Below, in pieces: positions 7,057 through 14,747 of a DNA stretch of 64,000 nt. The first letter of the stretch is position 1. Each line of letters begins with the position of its first letter. The stretch is from Pseudacidovorax intermedius (GTDB lineage Bacteria > Pseudomonadota > Gammaproteobacteria > Burkholderiales > Burkholderiaceae_C), in assembly GCF_001476815.1 (NCBI RefSeq), contig NZ_LDSL01000047.1:1-64000 (forward strand), written 5' to 3'. A program made the translations under genes and the position numbers. The notes under the pieces were generated by a model that was not told where the DNA came from, made no database searches, and saw nothing but the letters and a program-made list of their open reading frames with translations.

Positions 7057-8070
7057 TCAGTCCAGGCTCGCGCCCGACTCCTTCACCAGCGCTTCCCAGG
7101 CCGGCGCGTCGCGCCGGTAGGCGGCCGCGAAGGCCTCCGGCGTGGAGGCCGCCACCGAGAAGCCCATGGCCACGATCCGCGCGCGGATCTCCGGCTGCTC
7201 GCAGAGCTGCTGCACCTCGCGCGACATGCGCTGCACGATCTCCGGCGGCGTGCGCGCCGGGGCCGCCATGCCGACGAAGCCGACGATGCGGTAGGCGTCC
7301 TCGCGCATGCCCTGCTCGGCCAGCGTGGGCAGCTGCGGCAGGATCTCCATGCGCTGCTCGCCCGTCACGCCGATCAGCCGCAGGCGGCCGGTGTCGGCAT
7401 GCGGCTTGGCGCCCAGGGCGCTGGCGAAGGCCATCTGGATCTGGCCGCCGATCAGGTCCTGCAGCATCAGGGCCTCGCCCTTGTAGGCCACGTGCGCCAT
7501 GTCGGCGTTCTGGCTGCGGCTCATGAAGGCGCCGCCCAGGTGCGCATAGGAGCCGATGCCCCAGGAACCGTACGCCACCTTGCCGCGATTGGCGCGCACG
7601 TAGGTCAGCAGCTCCTGGGCATTCTTCGCGGGCACGCTGGGGTGCACGGCCAGCACCACCGGCGCCACGGCCACCTGCGAGACCAGGGCCAGGTCCTTCT
7701 GCGGGCTGTAGGGCAGCTTGCTGTAGAGGAACTGGTTGATCAGCAGCGAGGTGCTCAGCGCCACCGTGAAGGTGCTGCCGTCCGGCGCGGCCTTGGCGAC
7801 CATGTCGGTGCCCAGGATGCCGCCGGCGCCGCCACGGTTGTCGACCACGATGGGCTGGCCCAGCTTCGGCGCGAGCTTTTCCGACAGCAGGCGCGCCACG
7901 ATGTCGGTGGCGCCGCCCGCGTTGAAGGGCACGACGAAGCGGATCGGCTTGTCGGGCCAACTGGACTGGGCCTGCGCCAGAGGCAGCAGGCCGGCCGCGC
8001 CCGCCGCGGCGGTGGCGCGCAGCAGGTGGCGGCGGCTCAGGCCGAAGGATCGGATCGAGGTCATGGTCAT
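7057..8070 (-). CDS. Bug-family periplasmic solute receptor (TTT family)
   Basis: 337 residues starting at the ATG 8070, eight bases after AAAAGGAG. It has a twin-arginine-type N-terminus (LSRRHLLRATAAAGAAG) and then the Bug pattern: WPDKPIRFVVPFNAGGATD, VVDNRGGAGG, VAKAAPDGST, YKGEALMLQDLIGGQIQ. Bug proteins are Venus-flytrap receptors that bind carboxylates or related acids; many lack cognate TctA/TctB permeases and may serve two-component sensing or shared permeases. It is the last gene of the catabolic operon and probably binds that operon's substrate. Confidence 0.92.
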   Translation of the reverse strand: MTMTSIRSFGLSRRHLLRATAAAGAAGLLPLAQAQSSWPDKPIRFVVPFNAGGATDIVARLLSEKLAPKLGQPIVVDNRGGAGGILGTDMVAKAAPDGSTFTVALSTSLLINQFLYSKLPYSPQKDLALVSQVAVAPVVLAVHPSVPAKNAQELLTYVRANRGKVAYGSWGIGSYAHLGGAFMSRSQNADMAHVAYKGEALMLQDLIGGQIQMAFASALGAKPHADTGRLRLIGVTGEQRMEILPQLPTLAEQGMREDAYRIVGFVGMAAPARTPPEIVQRMSREVQQLCEQPEIRARIVAMGFSVAASTPEAFAAAYRRDAPAWEALVKESGASLD

Positions 8071-8117
8071 GGTCTTGTCTCCTTTTCTTGCTTCCACTTG
8101 AAATCGTCGGGCGGCGG

Positions 8118-10049
8118 TCAGCCGTCGCGCAGGTGCACCTTCACGGGCAGGGGCGCCAGCGCGGCCCGCAGCGCTTCGCGCGCAGCGTCGGTCCAGCCGG
8201 CGCCCAGGTGCACGGCCACGTCGGTCGCGCCCTCGGGCTCGATGCGTACGCTGCCCACGTCTGCGCCCTGCCCCGCCACAGTCTGCCGCACCACCGCCAC
8301 CGCGGCCATCTGCCGCAGTTCGGGCTTGTAGATCTTGCCCACGTTGGTGGTGGGCAGGGCCGGCAGCACCGCCACCCACTTGGGCCGCGCTGGCGGCTCG
8401 TCCACGCGGGCACTGGCGAAGGCCAGCAGCTCGGCCTCCGTGGCCTCGGCGCCCGGCCGCAGCGTGGCAAAGAGCACCGGCAGCTCGCCCGCATAGGCAT
8501 CGGGCGCGCCCACGGCGGCGCAGGTCTGCACGGCGGGATGCGCGCCCAGGGCGTCTTCCAGCATGCCGGGGTCGATGTTGTGGCCGCCGCGGATGATCAG
8601 GTCCTTGGCGCGGCCGGCCAGGTGCAGCAGGCCCTGCTCGTCCAGGCGGCCGAGATCGCCCGTGGCCAGCCAGCCATCGGGCGTGAAGGCCTTGGCCGTG
8701 TCCCGCGGGTCCAGGTAGCCCGGAAAGACGTTGGGCGACTTGAACAGCACCATGCCGGTCTCGCCCGGTGCCACCTCGCGCGCGCTGGCACCGCCTTGCG
8801 CATCGAGGGCCACGATGCGCACCTGGGCATGCGGCGGCACGAAGCCCACGCAGCCGGCCGGCGCATGCACGCCACGCGGCGTCACGCTGCTGATCCCGGC
8901 CATCTCGGTCATGCCGAAGCTCTCGTGCACATGCAGGCCGAACAGCCGCTCGAAGCGCGCGCCCAGTTCCGCCGGCAGCGGCGCCGCGCCCGTGCGGCAG
9001 TAGGTGATGGAGGAGATGTCGGCGCCGTTCAGCGGCACGTTGGCCAGCGCCGCCAGCATGGTGGGCACGGCGGCGAGCACGGTGGGCCGGTAGCGCTCGA
9101 CGAGCTTCCAGTAGTTGCGCACCACCTCGCGATTGCGCATCAGCAGCGTGGTCGGGATCACGATCTCGGCACCGGCCGAAAGCGAGGCCAGCGCACCCGG
9201 CAGCACGCCCGCCACATGGAACAGCGGAAAGCCGGCGATGCCGACGTCGGCACTGTTCGTGCCCTGCGTGACGACGCTCGCCCAGGCAGTGAAGACCTGG
9301 TTGCCGTGCGTGTGCAGCGCGAGCTTGGGCGCGCCGGTGGTGCCGCCGGTGTGGAAGCAGGCCGCCACGTCCCCGGCGGCGATCGCGCGGCCGCTCAGCA
9401 GGCGGTCGCCGGGCTGGGCCGCCAGCGCTTCGTGGAAGTGCAGCGCGCCGGGCGGCAGCGCGGGCGCGTCTGCTGGCGCCTCGTCGTGTGGCGCCACCCG
9501 CAGCACGTGCCGCAATCCAGGCAGGCGCGCCTGCAGGCGCAGCGCCTTGGCCCAGTAGTCCGCATCCTCGGGCGCGCCATAGGCGATCAGCGCCTTCGCG
9601 CCGGTGGCCTGCAGCAGCGCCACCAGCTTGTCCTCGGTCAGCAGCGGATTGAGCGGCTGCACGATGCAGGCCGCCTGGCCGCCCCAGTGGGCCAGGTGGT
9701 AGTCCAGGCATCCGGGCAGCAGCGCGGCGACGGTGTCCGTGGGTCCCAGGCCCAGCGCATGCAGCGCGTTGGCGGTCTGGTGCATCCGCGCCAGCAGCTC
9801 GGCGTAGGTCCAGCGCAGCGGCGGCGTGTCGGGGTTGCCGTCGCGCAGGAAGGTCAGTGCCGTCTTGTCGCCGAAGGCCAGCGCCGCGTTGCGGATCAGC
9901 TCGTAGGTGCTGCGCGCGGGCAGCGACTCGGCCAGCGGCGTGGCCGCCAGGCGCTCGATGTCGGCCCGGCTGCGCACCGGGAAAGGCGCGGCCAGCGGCG
10001 GATGCCGTGGCGGCCAGGCCTGGGCGGAAGGCGCGGCGGCGGCAGCCAT
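8118..10049 (-). CDS. Acyl-CoA synthetase (AMP-binding)
   Basis: 643 residues. The ATG at 10049 overlaps the stop of the upstream Bug gene (TGATG). It has the ANL-family motifs: P-loop HTGGTTGAPK, A4/A5 region YCRTGAAP and HESFGMTEMAG, A7 LATGDLG, hinge GRAKDLIIRGGHNIDP, and the C-terminal catalytic lysine in TNVGKIYKPELR. It activates a carboxylic acid to its CoA thioester through an acyl-AMP. The protein matches the large AMP-binding subgroup of about 630 residues whose substrates are mostly unassigned. The operon also has a CoA-transferase, so there are two possible ways to load CoA. Confidence 0.9.
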   Translation of the reverse strand: MAAAAAPSAQAWPPRHPPLAAPFPVRSRADIERLAATPLAESLPARSTYELIRNAALAFGDKTALTFLRDGNPDTPPLRWTYAELLARMHQTANALHALGLGPTDTVAALLPGCLDYHLAHWGGQAACIVQPLNPLLTEDKLVALLQATGAKALIAYGAPEDADYWAKALRLQARLPGLRHVLRVAPHDEAPADAPALPPGALHFHEALAAQPGDRLLSGRAIAAGDVAACFHTGGTTGAPKLALHTHGNQVFTAWASVVTQGTNSADVGIAGFPLFHVAGVLPGALASLSAGAEIVIPTTLLMRNREVVRNYWKLVERYRPTVLAAVPTMLAALANVPLNGADISSITYCRTGAAPLPAELGARFERLFGLHVHESFGMTEMAGISSVTPRGVHAPAGCVGFVPPHAQVRIVALDAQGGASAREVAPGETGMVLFKSPNVFPGYLDPRDTAKAFTPDGWLATGDLGRLDEQGLLHLAGRAKDLIIRGGHNIDPGMLEDALGAHPAVQTCAAVGAPDAYAGELPVLFATLRPGAEATEAELLAFASARVDEPPARPKWVAVLPALPTTNVGKIYKPELRQMAAVAVVRQTVAGQGADVGSVRIEPEGATDVAVHLGAGWTDAAREALRAALAPLPVKVHLRDG

Positions 10050-11041
10050 CAGTTCACCGCCACCTGCTTGTCGCGGATCACCTTGCCCCACTTGTCGAAG
10101 TCGGTGCGCATGCGGTTGGCCATCTGCGCAGGCGCCTGGTACTCGGCGATGGCGCCGGCCTGGATCAGACGCTTCTGGATGTCGGGCTCCGCCAGGATCG
10201 CCTTCACCTCGCGGCTGACGCGGTCGATGACCGGCTGCGGCGTGCCGGCCGGCGCCAGCAGCCCGCCCCAGGACACGGCGTCGAAGCCCTTGAAGCCCTG
10301 CTCGGCCACCGTCTTCACCTCGGGCAGCTGCGCGATGCGCTGCGGCGAGCCGACGGCGATGGCGCGCAGCTTGCCCGCCTGGATGTGCGGCAGCGCCGCG
10401 ACCAGGTCCGCATACATCACCGGCACCTGGCCGCCCAGCAGGTCGGTCACGGCCGGCGTGCCGCCCTTGTAGGCGATGTGCTGCATGTCGAAGCCGCCCA
10501 GGTCCTTGAGCATCTCGGTGGTCAGGTGGCCGAAGCTGCCGGGGCCCGAGCTGGTGTAGTTGAGCTTGCCGCCCTCGGCCTTGGCCTTGGCGATGAGGTC
10601 GGGCAGCGTCTTCACGTCGGGCAGCACTGTCGGATTGACCACCATCACGATGGGCAGGTCGTACACCGTGGCGACGGGCGAGAAGTCCTTGGCCGTGTCG
10701 TAGCCGGCGCTCTTGTACAGGTGCGGCGCCAGCAGCGTGGGCGTGGCCAGCATCATGAGCGTGTAGCCGTCCGGCGCGCTCTTGGCGACGAACTGCGCGG
10801 CGATGGTGCCGGAGGCGCCGGCTCGGTTCTCCACCACCACCGGCTGCTTCAGGCGCTCGGCCAGCTTCTGGCCTACGAGGCGCGAAGCGGTGTCGGTGGG
10901 GCCGCCCGGCGGGAAGGGCACGATCAGCTTGATGGGCTTCTCGGGCCAGGCCTGGGCAGCGGCCGGCAGTGCGGCCAGGCCGAGGGCGCCGGCCGCGGCG
11001 GCGAGAAGAAGGCGGCGGGCGATGGGAGCGTGGTGGGTCAT
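10049..11041 (-). CDS. Bug-family periplasmic solute receptor (TTT family)
   Basis: 330 residues. The signal peptide has an RR and a long hydrophobic stretch ending near AAAQAWP. The mature part follows the Bug consensus: WPEKPIKLIVPFPPGGPTD, VVENRAGASGT, FVAKSAPDGYTL, IAYKGGTPAVTDLLGGQVP and a C-terminal WGKVIRDK. It is the second receptor in the same operon; the 7057-8070 copy is clearly diverged from it, so the two probably bind different ligands or differ in affinity. It overlaps the synthetase gene downstream (TGATG). No TctA/TctB genes are nearby. Confidence 0.92.
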   Translation of the reverse strand: MTHHAPIARRLLLAAAAGALGLAALPAAAQAWPEKPIKLIVPFPPGGPTDTASRLVGQKLAERLKQPVVVENRAGASGTIAAQFVAKSAPDGYTLMMLATPTLLAPHLYKSAGYDTAKDFSPVATVYDLPIVMVVNPTVLPDVKTLPDLIAKAKAEGGKLNYTSSGPGSFGHLTTEMLKDLGGFDMQHIAYKGGTPAVTDLLGGQVPVMYADLVAALPHIQAGKLRAIAVGSPQRIAQLPEVKTVAEQGFKGFDAVSWGGLLAPAGTPQPVIDRVSREVKAILAEPDIQKRLIQAGAIAEYQAPAQMANRMRTDFDKWGKVIRDKQVAVN

Positions 11042-11133
11042 GGGATGTCTCCGGGTCCTCGTGAGACCGTGTCGTCAAGGCAGGAAAGGCCGGCGACCAT
11101 CCGGGTGGGATGCCGCCGCGAGAAGAAAAGCAA

Positions 11134-12333
11134 TCAGAGCGCGCCGGACTGCCGCAGCGCGCCGATGCGGTCCGCGTCCAGGCCGAGCAGCTCGCCCAGC
11201 ACGTCGTCGGTGTGCTGGGCCAGGCCCGGCGGCACACGGCGCACCGGCACGCGTGCGCCGTCGAGGCGGTAGGGCGGTGAGAGCACGGGCACGTCCTGCG
11301 CACCGTCCTCGGAATAGCGGGTGAGCAGTCCCGCATCGGCGGTGCGCCTGGACTGCAGTGCCTCCAGCAGGCCCAGCACCTCGCCGCAGGGAATGCCGGC
11401 GACGCGCATGCGGTCCAGCAGCAGCGCGCGCGGCCGCCTGGCGAGTTCGGCGCGCAGCTCGGGCAGCAGCGTGTGGCGGTTGCGCGAGCGCGCGAGGTTG
11501 GTGGCATAGCGCTCGTCGGTCGCCATCTCGGGCCGCTCGATCACGTCGCTGCAGAAGCGCTGGAACTGCGTGTTGTTGCCCACGGTGATCACCACCGGCC
11601 CGTCGGCCGCGTCGAACACGCCGTACGGCACGATGGACGGATGGCCATTGCCGTACTTGGGCGGGTCACCGCCCTGCAGCAGCGCCTCCATGCCGTAATA
11701 GGCGGTGATCATCAGGCCGCAGTCGTACAGCGCCATCTCCACATGCCGGCCCTGGCCGGTGCGCTGGCGGTCGAACAGCGCCGCCAGAATGGCCTGCGCC
11801 GAGTACATGCCGGTGAACATGTCCACCGCCGCCACGCCGAACTTGAGCGGGCCCTGCCCTTCCTCGCCGTTGAGTGCCATCAGGCCGGCCTCGCCCTGCA
11901 CCACCAGGTCGTAGCCGGGACGGGCCTTCTCGGCGCCGCCACGCTCGTAGCCGGTGATCGAGCAGTACACCAGGCCCGGGTTCAGCACCCGCAGGTCGTC
12001 GTAGCCCAGGCCCATCTTCTCGATGCCGCCGAACTTGAAGTTCTGGATCAGCACGTCGCACTTCGCGGCCAGTTCGCGCGCCAGTTGCTGGCCCTCGGCC
12101 GTGCCCAGGTCGATGCCGATGGAGCGCTTGTTGCGGTTGGCGCTGTTGAAGTAGCTGGTGTTGCGCGCGCCCACGCGCAAGCCCCAGTCGCGCGTGTCGT
12201 CGCCACGGCCGGGATGCTCGACCTTGATGACCTCGGCCCCCAGGTCGCCGAGGGCCTGGGCGCACATGGGGCCGGCCAGCACGCGTGACAGGTCCAGCAC
12301 GCGCACGCCTTCCAGCGGCAGGCGCATCGTCAT
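11134..12333 (-). CDS. CaiB/BaiF (class III) CoA-transferase
   Basis: 399 residues from the ATG at 12333, which overlaps the preceding dehydrogenase stop (ATGA). Family III features: LEGVRVLDLSRVLAGPMCAQ at the N-terminus, DLGAEVIKVEHPGRGDDTR, RNKRSIGIDL, and the catalytic aspartate in PGYDLVVQGEAGLM. It moves CoA between an acyl-CoA and a free acid (formyl-CoA, succinyl-CoA and carnitine-CoA transferases are relatives). In this operon it could charge the imported acid with CoA from a pathway product. The substrate cannot be read from sequence. Confidence 0.92.
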   Translation of the reverse strand: MTMRLPLEGVRVLDLSRVLAGPMCAQALGDLGAEVIKVEHPGRGDDTRDWGLRVGARNTSYFNSANRNKRSIGIDLGTAEGQQLARELAAKCDVLIQNFKFGGIEKMGLGYDDLRVLNPGLVYCSITGYERGGAEKARPGYDLVVQGEAGLMALNGEEGQGPLKFGVAAVDMFTGMYSAQAILAALFDRQRTGQGRHVEMALYDCGLMITAYYGMEALLQGGDPPKYGNGHPSIVPYGVFDAADGPVVITVGNNTQFQRFCSDVIERPEMATDERYATNLARSRNRHTLLPELRAELARRPRALLLDRMRVAGIPCGEVLGLLEALQSRRTADAGLLTRYSEDGAQDVPVLSPPYRLDGARVPVRRVPPGLAQHTDDVLGELLGLDADRIGALRQSGAL

Positions 12334-13472
12334 GCCGCCACCTCCGCGTTCAGCGCCATGTAGCGCGCCAGGTGGTGGTCCTCGTCGCCGAACTGGTGGT
12401 CGATCATCACCAGCCGCTTGGCGTAGTGCGACAGCGGCAGCTCCCAGGTCATGCCGATGCCGCCGTGCAGCTGGATGCTCTCCTCGGCCACCAGGGTGCC
12501 GATGCGGCCGATGCTGTACTTGGCAGCCGACAGCGCCTTCTCGCGCGCCAGGCGGTCGGCACCGTCGATGGCGGCTGCCGCGTTGATGACGGCGGAGCGG
12601 GCCTGCTCCACCTCCAGCAGCAGGTCGGCCATGCGGTGCTGCAGGGCCTGGAAGCTGCCGATGGGCACGCCGAACTGCCTGCGGGTGCGCAGGTATTCGA
12701 GCGTGTCGCGCTTGGCGACTTCCATGGCGCCCAGGGCCTCGGCGCACAGGGCCAGCACGCCCCAGCCGGTGGCGCGCTCCAGAATGGCCGCGCCCTCGCC
12801 TTCCGCACCCAGCAGTGCATCGGCGGGCAATTGCAGGCCGTCGAGCATCAGCTCGGCCACGCGGCCACCGTCGATGCGCGGGCAGTCGCGGCGCACCAGA
12901 CCGGGCGCATCGCCCGGTACCAGGAAGAGCGAAATACCCGGCACATCGTCGATGCCGCCGCCGGTGCGGGCCGAGACCAGCAGCAGGTCGGCCTGCGCGC
13001 CGAGCGCCACCACGGCCTTGGCGCCGTCGAGGCGCCAGCCCTCGCCCTGCCGGACGGCGCGCGTCGCCACACGGTGGGCTTCGTAATGCGAGCCGGGTTC
13101 GTCATGCGCCAGCGCGGCGAGGGTGCTGCCATCGACCAGCCCGGCGACGCGGGCCTGCTGCGCCTCGCTGCCCGCGGCGGCCAGCGCCTGCCCCACCACC
13201 AGTGCGCCGAGGAAAGGCTCGACCACCAGGCCCTTGCCCAGGCTCTCGAACACCACGGCCACGTCGAAGCCGGTGCCGCCGAAGCCACCCACGGCCTCGG
13301 GCAGCAACGCGCCGATGGCGCCGATCTCGGCCATCTGCGCCCAGTGCGCGCGGCTGAAGCCCTCGTCGCTCTTGGCGATGCGGTCGCGGGCCTCGAAGCC
13401 GTACTGATCGGCGATGAAGCGGTCCAGGGAATCCGCCAGCATGCGGCGGTCTTCGGTGTGCTCGAAGTTCAT
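12330..13472 (-). CDS. Acyl-CoA dehydrogenase (PimD-like small partner)
   Basis: 380 residues; the ATG overlaps the stop of the upstream dehydrogenase (ATGA). It shows the acyl-CoA dehydrogenase N, middle and C domains, with RRQFGVPIGSFQALQHRMAD and QLHGGIGMTWELPLSHYAKR near the C-terminus. The first half is diverged, as in the small subunit of heteromeric dehydrogenases such as PimC/PimD of pimelate degradation. With the next gene upstream it probably forms a heteromer using FAD to make the 2-enoyl-CoA. Pimelate or another dicarboxylate is a reasonable but unproven substrate. Confidence 0.9.
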   Translation of the reverse strand: MNFEHTEDRRMLADSLDRFIADQYGFEARDRIAKSDEGFSRAHWAQMAEIGAIGALLPEAVGGFGGTGFDVAVVFESLGKGLVVEPFLGALVVGQALAAAGSEAQQARVAGLVDGSTLAALAHDEPGSHYEAHRVATRAVRQGEGWRLDGAKAVVALGAQADLLLVSARTGGGIDDVPGISLFLVPGDAPGLVRRDCPRIDGGRVAELMLDGLQLPADALLGAEGEGAAILERATGWGVLALCAEALGAMEVAKRDTLEYLRTRRQFGVPIGSFQALQHRMADLLLEVEQARSAVINAAAAIDGADRLAREKALSAAKYSIGRIGTLVAEESIQLHGGIGMTWELPLSHYAKRLVMIDHQFGDEDHHLARYMALNAEVAA

Positions 13473-14665
13473 AGGCCGAGGATCATCTTGGAGATGATGT
13501 TCTTCTGGATCTCGTTGGAGCCGCCGAAGATCGACAGCTTGCGGTTGTTGAAGTACTGGGCGGCCAGCGGCGCGGCCTCCTCGGGGCCGACGGCGGGCTC
13601 GTCCCAGCCCTCGTGCAGCGCGGCCTCGATGAAGGGCTGCGCATAGGGGCCCATGGCGCGGCGGGCCAGCGACGAAATCTCCTGCCGGATCTCGGTGCCG
13701 CGGATCTTGAGCATGGAGCTTTCCGCGCCCGGCACGCCGCCGCCGGCCACGGCGGCGATCACGCGCAGGTTGGTGGTCTTCATGTTCTCCAGGTCGATCT
13801 CCACCTTGGCGAGCCGTGCGGCGAAGAGCGGGTCCTGCGCCAGCGGCCGGCCGTGGCGCTGCACCTTCGCGGCGATGCGCTTGAGCTTCTCCAGCGCGGC
13901 CACCGAGAAGCCCACGCCCGCGATGTTGGTGCGCTCGTAGGTCAGCAGGTACTTGGCATAGGTCCAGCCCTTGTCCTGCTCGCCGACGAGGTTGGCGGCC
14001 GGCACCCGCACGTCGGTGAAGAAGACTTCGTTGACTTCGTGCTCGCCGTCCAGTGTGATGATGGGCCGCAGCTCCACGCCCGGCGCATCCATGTCCACCA
14101 GCAGGAAGCTGATGCCCGACTGGGCCTTGGCCTCGCGGTTGGTGCGCACCAGGCAGAAGATCATGTTGGCGTAGTGGCCGAGCGTGGTCCAGGTCTTCTG
14201 GCCGTTGACCACGTAATGGTCGCCGTCCAGCACGGCCGTGGTCTTGACCGAGGCCAGGTCCGAGCCGGAGCCGGGTTCGGAATAGCCCTGGCACCACCAG
14301 TCCTCGCCGCTCAGGATTCGCGGCAGCCAGTACCGCTTCTGCGCCTCGCTGCCGTACTTGATGAGCACCGGCCCCAGCATGTTGACGCCGAAGGGCACGA
14401 TGCGCGGCGCACCGGCCAGCGCGCATTCGTTCTCGAAGATGAACTTCTGCACCGCGCCCCAGCCCGGGCCGCCGTACTGCTCGGGCCAGTGGTTGGCCAG
14501 CCAGCCGCGTTCGTTGAGGATGGCGTGCCACTCGGCCATGTCCTCGCGCGTCAGGCGCAGGCCGCGCTTGACCTTGTCCGCGATGCGTGGGGGCAGCCTG
14601 TCGTGCAGGAACTGCTGCACCTCGCTGCGGAAGGCCTCTTCCTCGGCCGTGAAATTCAGGTCCAT
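13469..14665 (-). CDS. Acyl-CoA dehydrogenase (PimC-like large partner)
   Basis: 398 residues from the ATG at 14665, preceded by AAAGGA. Motifs: NHWPEQYGGPGW, the FAD/substrate loop WCQGYSEPGSGSDLAS and KTWTTLGHYAN, and the C-terminal FGGSNEIQKNIISKMILGL. This is the conserved, fully equipped member of a tandem dehydrogenase pair, coupled by ATGA to the diverged partner. It oxidises an acyl-CoA at C2-C3 and passes electrons to ETF. It sits between the hydratase/dehydrogenase fusion and the partner dehydrogenase in the operon. Confidence 0.92.
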   Translation of the reverse strand: MDLNFTAEEEAFRSEVQQFLHDRLPPRIADKVKRGLRLTREDMAEWHAILNERGWLANHWPEQYGGPGWGAVQKFIFENECALAGAPRIVPFGVNMLGPVLIKYGSEAQKRYWLPRILSGEDWWCQGYSEPGSGSDLASVKTTAVLDGDHYVVNGQKTWTTLGHYANMIFCLVRTNREAKAQSGISFLLVDMDAPGVELRPIITLDGEHEVNEVFFTDVRVPAANLVGEQDKGWTYAKYLLTYERTNIAGVGFSVAALEKLKRIAAKVQRHGRPLAQDPLFAARLAKVEIDLENMKTTNLRVIAAVAGGGVPGAESSMLKIRGTEIRQEISSLARRAMGPYAQPFIEAALHEGWDEPAVGPEEAAPLAAQYFNNRKLSIFGGSNEIQKNIISKMILGL

Positions 14666-14747
14666 GGGTGGTCCTTTGGGGTGAGCACCGCCCTGCGCCT
14701 GCCGGCGCATCCGCGGTGTCGGGGATCGATGAAGGGAGAGAGGCGGC

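Noticed and set aside
5190-7526. 778-codon plus-strand open frame across CHRD, patatin and Bug genes
   Set aside because: Antisense shadow of three well-supported genes; no recognisable domain.
8088-10472. 794-codon plus-strand open frame opposite the acyl-CoA synthetase
   Set aside because: Antisense shadow in high-GC DNA; His/Gln/Arg-rich with no motif, while the minus strand has full ANL motifs.
12285-13646. 453-codon plus-strand frame opposite the dehydrogenases
   Set aside because: Shadow frame; both dehydrogenases on the minus strand have full-length domains and coupled starts.
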